A stretch of 64,000 nucleotides of DNA from Bacteroidota bacterium (GCA_023387965.1 JAEWHE010000050.1:62001-126000), one strand, 5' to 3'. Shown: positions 25,206-35,179, counted from the first letter of the stretch. The notes: generated from the sequence alone by a model not told the origin. Numbers and translations: made by a program.

Positions 25206-26042
25206 ATGATGGATACAACAAGTGCCACAGCCGAAGTCGTTTGCTTAAATTGCCAAAACATTATTTCAGAAAATTTCTGTGGTAATTGCGGACAAAAAAA
25301 ATACAAGCGCATTGATAAAAAATACCTTACCGATGAAGTGCAGTATTTGCTTTTGCATACGAACAAAGGTTTCTTCTATTCTTTAAAAAATCTGCTCAGA
25401 AATCCCGGTAAAACGGCTCGCAATTTTATTGAAGGTAATAGAGTAAATCACTACAAACCAATCTTAATGGCTTTTGTTTTGAGTACCATTTCGGCATTTA
25501 TCTCTTTTAAAGTGATTGGTTTGAGCAGTAAAATGGTAGAACTTTTTGCACAAAACCCTAATATTTCGAAAAACAAATTTGCATCAGAAGTGACGATTGA
25601 GGTTATGGCTTATTTTGCAGCATATAGTCCTTTCATCATGTTGGCAATGATTCCTGTTTTGTCAGCTGCTTCAACGGTAGCCTTCATCAATTGGAAAAAT
25701 AATTATTACGAACACGTAGTAATGGGAGCGTTTATTTCCTCGCTTTACACCATCTCCAGTCTTCTTGTTATTTATCCGTTTATGTACATTTTTGAAGACG
25801 ATTTACAAGTGCTCCAAATTATTTCTATGTTATCTTCTTTAGCCGTAATTCCACTATTAATCTGGTTTTATACGGGATTTTACCGTGAAAAGACAATATG
25901 GCAAGTTACCTTTCGGGTGTTATTTTTCTTAGCAATTTGCTTAGCATTATTTGTTGTAATTGAAATCATTCTAATCGTTGGTGTGCTCATCGTTAAAGGT
26001 CCAGAAATTATGGAAATGTCTAAAGAAGCGCTTCCTAAATAA
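25206..26042 (+). CDS. DUF3667 domain membrane protein
   Basis: The 278-residue protein opens with a zinc-ribbon pair (CLNCQNI and FCGNCGQKK, residues 13-32), followed by LTDEVQYLLLHTNKGFFYSL and NPGKTARNFIEGNRVNHYKPI, the hallmark of DUF3667. Five hydrophobic helices follow. It belongs in the inner membrane with the ribbon in the cytoplasm. Function is unknown. It is followed by the gene for a secreted protein after 62 bp on the same strand. Confidence 0.85.
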   Translation: MMDTTSATAEVVCLNCQNIISENFCGNCGQKKYKRIDKKYLTDEVQYLLLHTNKGFFYSLKNLLRNPGKTARNFIEGNRVNHYKPILMAFVLSTISAFISFKVIGLSSKMVELFAQNPNISKNKFASEVTIEVMAYFAAYSPFIMLAMIPVLSAASTVAFINWKNNYYEHVVMGAFISSLYTISSLLVIYPFMYIFEDDLQVLQIISMLSSLAVIPLLIWFYTGFYREKTIWQVTFRVLFFLAICLALFVVIEIILIVGVLIVKGPEIMEMSKEALPK

Positions 26043-26104
26043 TAAAATTTAACACAGCGATTGATAATTTTTTAGTAATTTTTCGTTTTTAAAAGAAAAA
26101 GAAT

Positions 26105-26737
26105 ATGAAAAAAACTATTTTCCTTCTGTGCTTATCTTTAGCGACAACAGCCGTTTTTGCTCAAAAAAAAGGGACAAAAAAAGCAGTTTCGAAAGCTACT
26201 TCTAACACAATTTTGGCAAAATCAGGTGAAGCTTCGGTACAAGTTTCAAAAGATTTTTTTTATTTTTCCAATAACGGAAAAGATACCATTGGCATCAAAA
26301 AAGTTTCGGCTGCAAATCTCCCGAAAGATTGTACGATTAAACAATTTACAGCCAAAGGGGTTTCTTTGTACCAAATCACTTGGGCTGAAGAAAACACTAC
26401 CAAAACCGATTTAAAAACTGAGATTAGAAATTCTGTTTTTTCGCAAATTATCGATCCGGCAACCAAAGAAAAATTATTTTCCAGTGAAAGCGTTACAACT
26501 CACATCACCGAAAAAGTTTTTTTGGATAAATTAAAAAATGCGAGCGAAACCCAACAACGCATTAGGAGGGAAGGTTTTGAATTAGAAGTTACCGCTGAAG
26601 GCGATTTGATTCAAAAAAATAAAACCCAGCAAAACAATTACGTTTTTAGCGAATCCGATAAAAAATACATTGCCGGAAAAACTACAAGTGTTACAACTGC
26701 AAAGCCAAAACCGGTAGCCAAAAAGAAAAAGGCATAA
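26105..26737 (+). CDS. Secreted lysine-rich protein of unknown function
   Basis: The 210-residue protein has a signal peptide (MKKTIFLLCLSLATTAVFAQ) followed by KKGTKKAVSKATSN, and ends with a lysine/proline tail (KPKPVAKKKKA). The middle part has a DFFYFSNNGKDTIGIKK stretch and is predicted mixed alpha/beta, but I do not recognise a family. It may share a transcript with the DUF3667 gene. It ends at a perfect palindromic terminator. Confidence 0.68.
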   Translation: MKKTIFLLCLSLATTAVFAQKKGTKKAVSKATSNTILAKSGEASVQVSKDFFYFSNNGKDTIGIKKVSAANLPKDCTIKQFTAKGVSLYQITWAEENTTKTDLKTEIRNSVFSQIIDPATKEKLFSSESVTTHITEKVFLDKLKNASETQQRIRREGFELEVTAEGDLIQKNKTQQNNYVFSESDKKYIAGKTTSVTTAKPKPVAKKKKA

Positions 26738-26776
26738 AAAATCCGCTGAAGAATATTCTTCAGCGGATTTTTTTAT
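26738..26776. terminator. Perfect palindromic bidirectional terminator
   Basis: ATCCGCTGAAGAAT at 26741 is followed at once by its exact reverse complement, giving a 28-base palindrome with A and T tracts on both sides. It sits between two convergent genes and can stop transcription from either side. Confidence 0.85.
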
Positions 26777-26810
26777 TTGAATAGTTTTTGAGAAAAATAC
26801 TCTAAAAAAA

Positions 26811-27878
26811 TTATTCCGTAACTTTTATTTCAAACATTTTATTCCATTTTTTTCCGGTAACAAAAAGTGTTTTAGTTTTAGGATTGTAAGCCAAGCCGTT
26901 CAATACGTCATTTGCCGGATCATGGCCTACCATATTTACTTTAGTTTTTAAATCCCGAAGGTCTAAAATTCCTTCAACCATTCCGGTTTTCGGGTCGATA
27001 ACGGCAACCGCATCTTTTTGGTAAACATTTCCATAAATTTTACCCTCAACCCATTCTAATTCATTAACGGAAGTAATTTTATTGGCTTCAGAATAAACAT
27101 TCAAGTGCGAAACCTGCGTCATATTCTCCGGATTTAAAATCCAAATTTTCTCTGTTCCGTCAGATTGGTAAATGTTTGTACCATCGTTACAAAGTCCCCA
27201 ACCTTCTATTTTTTTGAAATACTGAAAAGTTTCTAAACGCTTTAAATTATTAGCATCATAAATAAAACCAACGTTTTCACGCCAAGTGAGTTGGTAAATT
27301 TTGTTGTTCAAAACTGTAATTCCTTCGCCAAAAAAATTGCCTTCAACATCAACTGATTGGTAGATATTTCCTGTTTTATAATCCGTTTTCAACAATTTTG
27401 AAGAACCGTATTGTCCCGTTCCTTCAATCAATGTGTCACGATGAAATTCCAAACCTTGTGTATATGAAGTTTCGCTGTGAGGATAAGTATTGACAATGGT
27501 GTATTTCAAAAGTTTTGGTTTCACCGAAGAAATGATTTCGATTCTGGCATCAGTTTCTACATTTTCACCATCGTAAAAAACCAACGCCTTCACTGGATGA
27601 TATCCTGGCAAAAGTTCGTTAGAAAGTGCCACATTTAATTTTTCATTGCCTTTTACAGCGCCAATTCTTTTTTCAGAAATATAATAAACCACCGAATCAA
27701 TGGACTTGTTTTGGTCATTTTTAACCAACAAATTAATATTCTCTGCAGGTTTATAATTGGCTTTTAAGCCCGTTGGATCAATTAAAAAAAGATTTTTTTT
27801 GTCGGCTTCACTATCGCCACAAGCAATGGCTACAGTTGCTAACAAAATGAAGGATAATAAGTTATGTTTTTTCATCAT
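26811..27878 (-). CDS. Glutaminyl-peptide cyclotransferase, lipoprotein
   Basis: The start at 27878 (or the next codon, 27875) gives KKHNLLSFILLATVAIACGD, a lipoprotein signal with the lipobox cysteine near residue 20. The 355-residue protein has a short N-terminal Ig-like part (to about residue 120) and then the glutamine cyclotransferase beta-propeller: YPHSETSYTQGLEF, EGTGQYGSSKL, FFGEGITVLNNKIYQLTW, EGWGLCNDGTNIYQSDGT and VNELEWVEGKIYGNVYQ. Such enzymes convert N-terminal glutamine to pyroglutamate; here in the envelope, perhaps on exported proteins. It diverges from the SRP RNA gene. Confidence 0.88.
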   Translation of the reverse strand: MMKKHNLLSFILLATVAIACGDSEADKKNLFLIDPTGLKANYKPAENINLLVKNDQNKSIDSVVYYISEKRIGAVKGNEKLNVALSNELLPGYHPVKALVFYDGENVETDARIEIISSVKPKLLKYTIVNTYPHSETSYTQGLEFHRDTLIEGTGQYGSSKLLKTDYKTGNIYQSVDVEGNFFGEGITVLNNKIYQLTWRENVGFIYDANNLKRLETFQYFKKIEGWGLCNDGTNIYQSDGTEKIWILNPENMTQVSHLNVYSEANKITSVNELEWVEGKIYGNVYQKDAVAVIDPKTGMVEGILDLRDLKTKVNMVGHDPANDVLNGLAYNPKTKTLFVTGKKWNKMFEIKVTE

Positions 27879-27930
27879 CGAAAATTTATCGATTACAATA
27901 TACAATCTAAATCTCAAACAAAAAATGTCC

Positions 27931-27960
27931 TTGCAAAAATATAAAATCTTTGTATATTTG
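27931..27960 (+). promoter_or_regulatory. Promoter of the SRP RNA gene
   Basis: A TTG at 27931-27933 and TATATTTG at 27953-27960 are separated by 19 bp, matching the Bacteroidota TTG-N(17-23)-TAnnTTTG pattern. The RNA starts about six bases downstream, the expected distance. Confidence 0.75.
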
Positions 27961-27965
27961 CACCC

Positions 27966-28060
27966 GGCAAGTCCTACACGACCAGCTCCTGCAGAATCCC
28001 CCAGGGTGGGAACGCAGCAAGGGTACGCGGTTGTAGCGGTGCGATGTAGGTCGCTTGCCT
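27966..28060 (+). ncRNA. ffs: Signal recognition particle RNA, small bacterial (4.5S) type
   Basis: The roughly 95-base RNA has the SRP domain IV signature: an asymmetric loop around CAGAATCCCCCAGG, the GGTGGGAACGCAGCAAGG tip with a GGAA tetraloop, and the pairing 3' side. The ends GGCAAG and CTTGCC pair and a T-run follows. It binds Ffh and delivers ribosomes making membrane or secreted proteins to FtsY at the inner membrane. It has its own promoter. The Alu domain of Gram-positive SRP RNA is absent. Confidence 0.93.
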
Positions 28061-28093
28061 TTTTTTTAGAAATTATTTTTACTCTATATAACG

Positions 28094-28126
28094 AAGTCTT
28101 TTGGTTTTTTCCAAAAGACTTTTTTA
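28094..28126 (+). terminator. Hairpin terminator downstream of SRP RNA
   Basis: An 11-bp stem AAGTCTTTTGG/CCAAAAGACTT with a six-base loop precedes a T-run. It may stop any read-through from ffs or limit antisense transcription into the DUF4159 gene. Confidence 0.7.
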
Positions 28127-28768
28127 ATTCATAAATACGTAATGAATTAAATTTGCCCCCATTTTTAGGGCTTTTTCGCGAACCTCTTTCGGGTCATTAT
28201 GTACTTCAGCATCTTCCCAACCATCGCCTAAATCTGTTTCAAAAGTGTACAACAGAACCAATCTATTTTCAATAAAAATTCCTAACGCTTGCGGTTTTTT
28301 ATTGTCATGTTCATGAATTTTTGGAACACCTGAAGGAAAGGAATAAGGCTTCTGGAAAATAGCATGCGTTGCTGGAATTTCTGTCAAGTTGTTGTTCGGG
28401 AAAATTTTTTGTAATTCTTTTCTTATATATTGATCCATTCCGTAATTGTCATCAATGTGCAAAAATCCACCTGAAAGCAAATAATTCCTTAGATTTTGAA
28501 TTTCTCTATCATTAAAAACAACGTTTCCATGACCGGTCATGTGCACAAACGGATAAGAAAATAAATCTGGACTCGAAGGTTCTACGGTTGCGGGTTTTGA
28601 GTTGATTTTAGTTTTGATATTTGCGTTGCAAAATTTAACCAAATTAGGCAAAGCAGTCGGATTTCCGTACCAATCGCCACCTCCATTATACTTCAGCAAG
28701 GCAATTTCTTGAGCAAATCCGCTGGAAATAAACCCAAATATAAAAGCAAAAAAAAGAAATTTTTTCAT
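28124..28768 (-). CDS. DUF4159 domain secreted protein
   Basis: The ATG at 28768 gives a signal peptide, MKKFLFFAFIFGFISSGFAQ; the frame open to 28801 overlaps rsmE and is not preferred. The 214-residue protein is a DUF4159 protein of class I glutamine-amidotransferase-like fold, with FVHMTGHGNVVFNDREIQNL, SGGFLHIDDNYGMDQYIRKEL and YTFETDLGDGWEDAEVH. In Bacteroidota DUF4159 often occurs near BatA/VWA proteins, and one such protein is encoded at 3.7-5.7 kb. It begins 3 bp after rsmE. Function is unknown. Confidence 0.87.
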   Translation of the reverse strand: MKKFLFFAFIFGFISSGFAQEIALLKYNGGGDWYGNPTALPNLVKFCNANIKTKINSKPATVEPSSPDLFSYPFVHMTGHGNVVFNDREIQNLRNYLLSGGFLHIDDNYGMDQYIRKELQKIFPNNNLTEIPATHAIFQKPYSFPSGVPKIHEHDNKKPQALGIFIENRLVLLYTFETDLGDGWEDAEVHNDPKEVREKALKMGANLIHYVFMN

Positions 28769-28770
28769 TG

Positions 28771-29475
28771 TTATTCGTTTATAAAAACCACACTGTGACA
28801 AGCCACAACAGCTGCAGTTTCAGTTCTTAACCTAGTGTTTCCAAGCGTTATCGGTTGGAAATTATGCTCAATGGCTAATTTAATTTCTTTTGAAGAAAAA
28901 TCGCCTTCCGGACCAATTAAAATCGTCACGTCCTCATTTTTTTTAATCGCGTCTTTCAAAGATTTTTTATCGGTTTCTTCGCAATGTGCAATAAATTTTT
29001 GCCCATTTTTTTCTTTTTTGATGAATTCCGAAAAAGAAATCGGCGGATTTAATTTTGGTAAAAAATAATGCAAAGATTGTTTCGCTGCGGAAACGATTAT
29101 TTTTTCGAAACGATCATTTTTAATCACTTTTCGTTCCGAATTTTCGCAAATTATCGGGGTAATTTCGGTGATGCCAATTTCAGTTGCTTTTTCTAAAAAC
29201 CATTCAAAACGCTCGTTCATTTTGGTTGGAGCAACCGCTAAATGCAACTCGTACTTTGGAGCATCTTGCTTTTCAAAACTAATTATTTTTACCTGACATT
29301 TTGAATCAGAATCCAGAATGATTTCTGTTTTAAACAAAAATCCAAAACCATTGGAAACAAATAAATTATCTCCGTTTTTTTTACGTAGAACTTTAATAAT
29401 GTGTTTGCTTTCTTCTTTGTCGAAAGTAAAACTTTCCGTTTCTGTAGAAATATTTTGGTTGTAAAAAAGTTGCAT
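28771..29475 (-). CDS. rsmE: 16S rRNA m3U1498 methyltransferase RsmE
   Basis: The 234-residue SPOUT enzyme has the N-terminal PUA-like part (EESKHIIKVLRKKNGDNLFV) and the knotted methyltransferase end with ILIGPEGDFSSKEIKLA and TLGNTRLRTETAAVVAC, diagnostic of RsmE. It methylates N3 of U1498 in the 30S subunit with SAM. It lies 3 bp after tsaD and 3 bp before the DUF4159 gene in an obvious operon. Length and motifs are complete. Confidence 0.95.
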   Translation of the reverse strand: MQLFYNQNISTETESFTFDKEESKHIIKVLRKKNGDNLFVSNGFGFLFKTEIILDSDSKCQVKIISFEKQDAPKYELHLAVAPTKMNERFEWFLEKATEIGITEITPIICENSERKVIKNDRFEKIIVSAAKQSLHYFLPKLNPPISFSEFIKKEKNGQKFIAHCEETDKKSLKDAIKKNEDVTILIGPEGDFSSKEIKLAIEHNFQPITLGNTRLRTETAAVVACHSVVFINE

Positions 29476-29478
29476 ATT

Positions 29479-30501
29479 TTAGAACTCGATTCTGGCTTTT
29501 GCGGTTACCGCATGATTTTCAAATTTTCCTGATAAATATTTGTGATATCCTACAATTCCAATCATTGCGGCATTATCTGTCGTATATTCAAATTTCGGAA
29601 TAAAAGTTTTCCAGCCGTATTTTTTTTCGGCATTTTTCAAAGTTTCTCTAATGCCGGAATTTGCAGAAACACCACCGCCAATTGCGACTTGTTTGATTCC
29701 AGTTTCGGCAACCGCTAACTTCAATTTATCCATTAAAATTTCAACGATTGTATGCTGGATTGACGCACAAATATCAACTAAATTTTCTTCTATAAAATTA
29801 GGATTTTCGGCTATGTTTTTCTGAACGAAATACAAAATCGCTGTTTTTAATCCTGAAAAACTAAAGTTTAATCCGGGAACTTTCGGTTTGGTAAATTTAT
29901 ACGCTTTGGGATTTCCTTCTTTCGCTAATTTGTCAATCAAAGGACCACCAGGATAGGGAAGTCCTAAAATTTTTGCGCTTTTGTCAAACGCTTCGCCAAC
30001 GGCATCATCGGTGGTTTCGCCAATAATTTCCATGTTGAAGAAATCGTTCACTTTTACAATTTGCGTGTGTCCACCACTAATTGTCATTGCCAAAAACGGA
30101 AAATTTGGTTTCTCAAAGCCATCTTCTTCAATAAAATGTGCCAAAATATGAGCATGCATGTGGTTCACGGCAATCAGCGGAATGTCCAATGCATAAGCCA
30201 AAGACTTTGAAAATGAGCTACCTACAAGAAGCGATCCCATTAATCCGGGACCTTGCGTAAAAGCTATTGCATTTAACTGTTTTTTGTCGATATTTGCTTT
30301 GCGTATCGCCATCTCCACAACCGGAACAATGTTCTGTTGATGAGCTCGCGAGGCAAGTTCGGGGATAACGCCACCAAATTCGCTATGAATTTTTTGGTTG
30401 GCTACAACATTTGACAACACTTTTCCGTTTTGCATAACAGCAGCAGCAGTGTCGTCACAAGAGCTTTCAATCGCTAAAATGTAGGTTGGCTCGTTTGCCA
30501 T
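29479..30501 (-). CDS. tsaD: tRNA N6-threonylcarbamoyladenosine transferase TsaD
   Basis: The 340-residue ASKHA-fold protein begins ILAIESSCDDTAAAV and contains the metal-binding HMHAHI motif near residue 112, TQGPGLMGSLLVG, LTISGGHTQIVKV-type nucleotide region and GGGVSANSGIRETL. With TsaB, TsaC and TsaE it makes t6A at position 37 of ANN-decoding tRNAs. It is first in an operon with rsmE and the DUF4159 gene and diverges from tamB with only about 40-105 bp between starts. Confidence 0.97.
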   Translation of the reverse strand: MANEPTYILAIESSCDDTAAAVMQNGKVLSNVVANQKIHSEFGGVIPELASRAHQQNIVPVVEMAIRKANIDKKQLNAIAFTQGPGLMGSLLVGSSFSKSLAYALDIPLIAVNHMHAHILAHFIEEDGFEKPNFPFLAMTISGGHTQIVKVNDFFNMEIIGETTDDAVGEAFDKSAKILGLPYPGGPLIDKLAKEGNPKAYKFTKPKVPGLNFSFSGLKTAILYFVQKNIAENPNFIEENLVDICASIQHTIVEILMDKLKLAVAETGIKQVAIGGGVSANSGIRETLKNAEKKYGWKTFIPKFEYTTDNAAMIGIVGYHKYLSGKFENHAVTAKARIEF

Positions 30502-30607
30502 TTTTGCGCAGTTTTTTAATTTTATAGTTTACAAAAATAAAACAATTAAGAGTATCAAAAAATTTAAAAAAATAGTATTTCGCATCCTTTTAGGGATCAT
30601 TTTATTT

Positions 30608-33600
30608 TTGCTGGTACTTGGTATTGCACTTTCGTTACCTTTCGTGCAAACTAAAATTGCGCATTATGTAACCAAAGAACTCAACGAAACTTACGGCACA
30701 GATATTAATGTGGACAAAGTGGCGATTTCAATTTTTGGTAGTGTAAAATTGAAAACGGTTTTGATTAGAGACCATCACAAAGACACGCTTGTTTATGCTA
30801 ATTCAATAAAAACCAACATTTTAAGTTTTAAAAAATTACAATCTGGCGATTTACTTTTTGGAGATATTTATGCCGACAATTTGTATTTTAACCTCAAAAA
30901 TTATAAAAACGAGAAGGAAACGAACATCAATGTTTTTGTAAAAAAATTCGATACCGGAAAAAAATCTACAAAACCTTTTGAACTCACGGCTGATAATATT
31001 TATTTGACCAAAAGCCATTTTAAAGTTTCTAATGAAAATCTTGAAAATCAAGTTGCTGTCGATTTTACAAAAATGGAAGCCAGCATTAGAAAATTTAAAA
31101 TTTATGGCAGTGATATTACCACCGAAATCCGCAAATTTTCGTTTTTAGATCATCGAAAACTAGAAGTTAAAAATCTTACAGGAAAATTTAGTTATAGCAA
31201 AGAAAGCATTTTGTTGAAAGAAATGTCGCTTGCCACAAAAGAGTCAAAAATGGCCGGAAACATTGTGTTAACTTATAAAGAAGGCGGTCTAGCCGATTTC
31301 GTAAATAAAGTTCACATTGATGCCGATATTGATTCCGGAACGATTTCTACCAACGATTTAAACTTGTTTTACAACGAATTTGGTCCCAATAAAACTTTTG
31401 AATTCTCAACGATTCTTGCTGGAACGATGAACGATTTTTACACTCGAAATTTAAAGATGGTCGTGGATAAAAAATCGCAAATTGTGGGCGACATCAATTT
31501 TAAAAATCTTTTCAACCCTGATAAAAATGCGTTCTTAATTAGAGGCGAATTTGAAAGATTATCTTCTAATTACAATAATTTAAAAACTATTTTGCCTCGA
31601 ATTTTAGGCGAAAAATTACCGTCATCTTTGGCGTATTTAGGTGAATTTGACATTGCTGGAAACGCACAAGTTTCCAAAACAAATGTAAAAACGGATTTGT
31701 ACTTGACAACAGAAATTGGAGAGTTAGCCGCCATTTTGGACATTGACAACATCAACAATATCGATAATGCTTCGTACACGGGAGATATTAATTTGAATCA
31801 ATTTCACATTGGTAAATTTCTCCGTCAAAAAGATTTTGGCGCAGTAACACTCGATATGAATGTTGTGGGGAAAGGATTCACGCGAGAATTTCTAAACACA
31901 AAAGTTACCGGAAATATTTATGCTCTAAATTTTAGAAATTATAATTACAATAATATTCAGGTTGATGGAACGCTCAAAAACCCTATTTTCCAAGGGAAAT
32001 TTGTGGTAAACGACGAAAATGTCAAACTTGATTTTAACGGTTTAGTTGATTTAAGTAAACGCGAAAACCGATATGATTTTCATGCTATAATCGATTATGC
32101 GGATCTTCATAAACTGAATTTGATAAAACGTGATACACTTTCCCTGTTTAAAGGTGATATCACCATTCAAATGTCTGGGAACAATGTGGATAACATGCAC
32201 GGCGATATTTTGATTTCTCAAACATCTTATCAAAACGAAAATGATATTTATTTTTTCGATGATTTTAAACTCAATTCGCGATTTGGCGAAGATGGAAGCC
32301 GTAAAATTACAATTAGTTCTCCGGATGTTGTGGAAGGCGAAATTGACGGGAAATATAAATTTAACGAAGTGGGAAAAATTATCGAAAACGCCATCGGTAG
32401 TTTATATACCAATTATCGTCCAAATAAGGTGAGTAAAGGCCAATATTTAGACTTTAATTTGTCGATTTACAATAAGTTGATTGAAATATTTTTGCCACAA
32501 CTTTCTCTTAGTGCAAACACCCAAATTTCAGGGAAATTAAATGCAGATACGAACGAGTTTAAACTGAATTTTAATTCACCCGAAATTAATTATGCCAATA
32601 ATACTTTTGATAAAGTTTTATTAGAAATTGATAATAAAAATCCGCTTTACAACGCTTATGTTGGCATTGATAGCATTAAAACCAAAAGCTATAAAATTTC
32701 GGATTTTTCTACGATTAACGTAAAATTAGAAGACACACTTTTCTTTAGAACCGAATTTAAAGGCGGAAAAGTCAACCGCGATTCTTTTAAATTTAATATT
32801 TACCACACCATTGATGAAAAGAATAACAACGTAGTTGGAATCAAAAAATCTGAGGTCAACATCAAGGATTATTTGTGGTTTTTAAATGAAGAAGATGCTG
32901 CCGATAATAAAATTATTTTCGATAAAAAAATGAAAAATTTCGCTATCGATAATATTTTGATGACGCATAATGACCAACGGATTGAACTTTCCGGAATTTT
33001 ACGCGATTCGACCTATAAAGACCTTTCGCTTAATTTTGAAAAAGTTAATTTGGGCAAATTGCTTCCGGAAATTGACAGCCTCAGAATTCAAGGAAATCTT
33101 AACGGAAAGCTGAATTTTTTCCAAAATAAAAATGTTTACAAACCTACTTCAACTGTTTCGGTTGATAGCCTTTTTGTGAATGATGTGGCGTTAGGAGATT
33201 TATTTGTGGACATTCAGGGGAATGAAAATTTGAATCGTTTCAGTGTAAATTCGACCTTAAGAAATCAAAATGTCGAGAATTTTAGCGCTACGGGAGACAT
33301 TGCTGTTGTAAACAAGCAAACAATTTTTGACTTAAATTTTAAATTCGAAAAATTTAATTTAGGCGCTTTGAGTCCTTTGGGCGGAAACGTCATTTCTAAA
33401 ATTCGAGGTTTTGCCACCGGAAATGCTGGTTTCGTAGGAACGCTTGAAAATCCGCAAATTAACGGCCGATTGTACCTCGATCAAGTTGGGATGAAAATTC
33501 CATATCTCAACGTAGATTATGAGTTTGAAGAACGAAGTGTTGTGGATCTTACCGAAAATCAATTTAGGTTTAACGACGCTAAAATGACCGATACGAAGTA

Positions 33601-35047
33601 TAACACCGTAGGTTATTTAACGGGGAACATTCGCCATCAAAATTTTAAAAATTGGGTTTTGGATCTAAATATTGTATCCGATAGATTATTGGCGTTAGAT
33701 ACCCAAGATTCTGATGATGCCTTGTATTTTGGAACGGCTTTCATCGCTGGAAACGCTTCAATTAACGGACCAACGAACGGTTTATTTATTGCCGTTCAGG
33801 CAGAGTCTAAAAAAGGAACTGACATCAAAATTCCAATTAGTTCTGCAACTGGAGCTGGAAATAGTTCCTTTATAAAATTTTTAAGCCCAAAAGAAAAATA
33901 CAGCATTGAAAAAGGTATTGTTGAAGCGCCAATCATTGCCAATTCAGGCTTAGAGCTACAATTTGATTTAAAAATTACTCCAGAAGCTCAAGTAGAAATT
34001 ATCATCGACCGAAATTCTGGTCACGGACTGAAAGGAACCGGCGACGGAACGATGCGATTAGAAATCAGTACCCTCGGAAAATTTAATATGTGGGGCGATT
34101 ATAACGTGGCACAAGGTGAATATAATTTTAAATACGGCGGCTTAATCGATAAAAAATTTCAGGTAAAAAAAGGAAGTTCGATTTCCTGGGAAGGCGATCC
34201 TTTACGAGCCAGATTAAACATTGACGCGGTTTACAGAACTCAAGCAAATCCCGCAATTTTGCAGGAAAACGCTTCGTTTAATCGAAAAGTTCCGGTAGAA
34301 GTTGTTATTGGCTTGACCGGAAATTTAACCAATCCCGAACCGGATTTTACCATTAATTTCCCAACGGTAAGTTCCGTTTTAAAATCGGAATTACAAGTAA
34401 GATTAGATGACAAAGATACCCGTGTGAATCAAGCATTGTCGCTTTTGGCAACAGGAAATTTCATTAATTCGGACAATGCTGGAACTGCGGTTTACGGCAG
34501 TTTGTTTGAGCGTGCTGGAAATCTTTTTAATGATTTATTTCAAGACGAAGAAGGAAAATTCCAAGTGGCTTTTGATTACCAACAAGCCGATAGAAACCCA
34601 ATGGCAGAAACTAGTAGCCAACTTGGGATTGCAATTACTACGCAAATTAACGACAGGATTTCAATTGATGGAAAAGTTGGGGTTCCCGTTGGTGGCGTTA
34701 ACCAATCTACCATTGTTGGAAATGTTGAAATTAGATACCGTGTTAACGATGACGGAACTTTGAACCTGCGCGTTTTTAATCGTGAAAACGATATTAATTA
34801 CAATTATCTTGGCGAAGCGATTGATTATACACAAGGTGTTGGTATTTCTTACGAAGTAGATTTTGACACCTTAAAAGAACTTTGGTTTAAAATTTTTGGC
34901 TTAAAAGCCGAAGAAGAAACAAATCAGGCAACCGATCAACTTCCGGATTCCGACTTTTCTCCGGAATATATCAAATGGACTCAAGAACGCCGTAAAAAAG
35001 CCGAACCCGCTAAACCACAAACACAATCAGCTCCAGAAGCCGATTAA
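30608..35047 (+). CDS. tamB: Translocation and assembly module protein TamB-like (start uncertain)
   Basis: The 1479-residue (or longer) protein is a Bacteroidota TamB/AsmA-like envelope protein: a signal anchor, a very long run of beta-rich repeats, and the TamB C-terminal domain (from about residue 1080, with GTGDGTMRLEISTLGKFNMWGDY and SVLKSELQVRLDDKDTR). It is thought to bridge the inner and outer membranes and move lipids or help outer-membrane protein assembly. The first usable standard start is a TTG at 30608, but the same frame is open back to 30485 and encodes KKFKKIVFRILLGIILF, the natural anchor, with no ATG, GTG or TTG. A rare start such as ATT at 30545 is likely. Confidence 0.9.
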   Translation: MLVLGIALSLPFVQTKIAHYVTKELNETYGTDINVDKVAISIFGSVKLKTVLIRDHHKDTLVYANSIKTNILSFKKLQSGDLLFGDIYADNLYFNLKNYKNEKETNINVFVKKFDTGKKSTKPFELTADNIYLTKSHFKVSNENLENQVAVDFTKMEASIRKFKIYGSDITTEIRKFSFLDHRKLEVKNLTGKFSYSKESILLKEMSLATKESKMAGNIVLTYKEGGLADFVNKVHIDADIDSGTISTNDLNLFYNEFGPNKTFEFSTILAGTMNDFYTRNLKMVVDKKSQIVGDINFKNLFNPDKNAFLIRGEFERLSSNYNNLKTILPRILGEKLPSSLAYLGEFDIAGNAQVSKTNVKTDLYLTTEIGELAAILDIDNINNIDNASYTGDINLNQFHIGKFLRQKDFGAVTLDMNVVGKGFTREFLNTKVTGNIYALNFRNYNYNNIQVDGTLKNPIFQGKFVVNDENVKLDFNGLVDLSKRENRYDFHAIIDYADLHKLNLIKRDTLSLFKGDITIQMSGNNVDNMHGDILISQTSYQNENDIYFFDDFKLNSRFGEDGSRKITISSPDVVEGEIDGKYKFNEVGKIIENAIGSLYTNYRPNKVSKGQYLDFNLSIYNKLIEIFLPQLSLSANTQISGKLNADTNEFKLNFNSPEINYANNTFDKVLLEIDNKNPLYNAYVGIDSIKTKSYKISDFSTINVKLEDTLFFRTEFKGGKVNRDSFKFNIYHTIDEKNNNVVGIKKSEVNIKDYLWFLNEEDAADNKIIFDKKMKNFAIDNILMTHNDQRIELSGILRDSTYKDLSLNFEKVNLGKLLPEIDSLRIQGNLNGKLNFFQNKNVYKPTSTVSVDSLFVNDVALGDLFVDIQGNENLNRFSVNSTLRNQNVENFSATGDIAVVNKQTIFDLNFKFEKFNLGALSPLGGNVISKIRGFATGNAGFVGTLENPQINGRLYLDQVGMKIPYLNVDYEFEERSVVDLTENQFRFNDAKMTDTKYNTVGYLTGNIRHQNFKNWVLDLNIVSDRLLALDTQDSDDALYFGTAFIAGNASINGPTNGLFIAVQAESKKGTDIKIPISSATGAGNSSFIKFLSPKEKYSIEKGIVEAPIIANSGLELQFDLKITPEAQVEIIIDRNSGHGLKGTGDGTMRLEISTLGKFNMWGDYNVAQGEYNFKYGGLIDKKFQVKKGSSISWEGDPLRARLNIDAVYRTQANPAILQENASFNRKVPVEVVIGLTGNLTNPEPDFTINFPTVSSVLKSELQVRLDDKDTRVNQALSLLATGNFINSDNAGTAVYGSLFERAGNLFNDLFQDEEGKFQVAFDYQQADRNPMAETSSQLGIAITTQINDRISIDGKVGVPVGGVNQSTIVGNVEIRYRVNDDGTLNLRVFNRENDINYNYLGEAIDYTQGVGISYEVDFDTLKELWFKIFGLKAEEETNQATDQLPDSDFSPEYIKWTQERRKKAEPAKPQTQSAPEAD

Positions 35048-35179
35048 TTTCTTCGGGAACCCATAAAATTTACGAAAAAATCTGCTATAATTCTTTGGTG
35101 GTAAAAAAACTTATCAACGAAATCGATTGAAATTACAATTCTTTCCTAAATTATTAAAAACCCCTACCTAAAAGTGATA

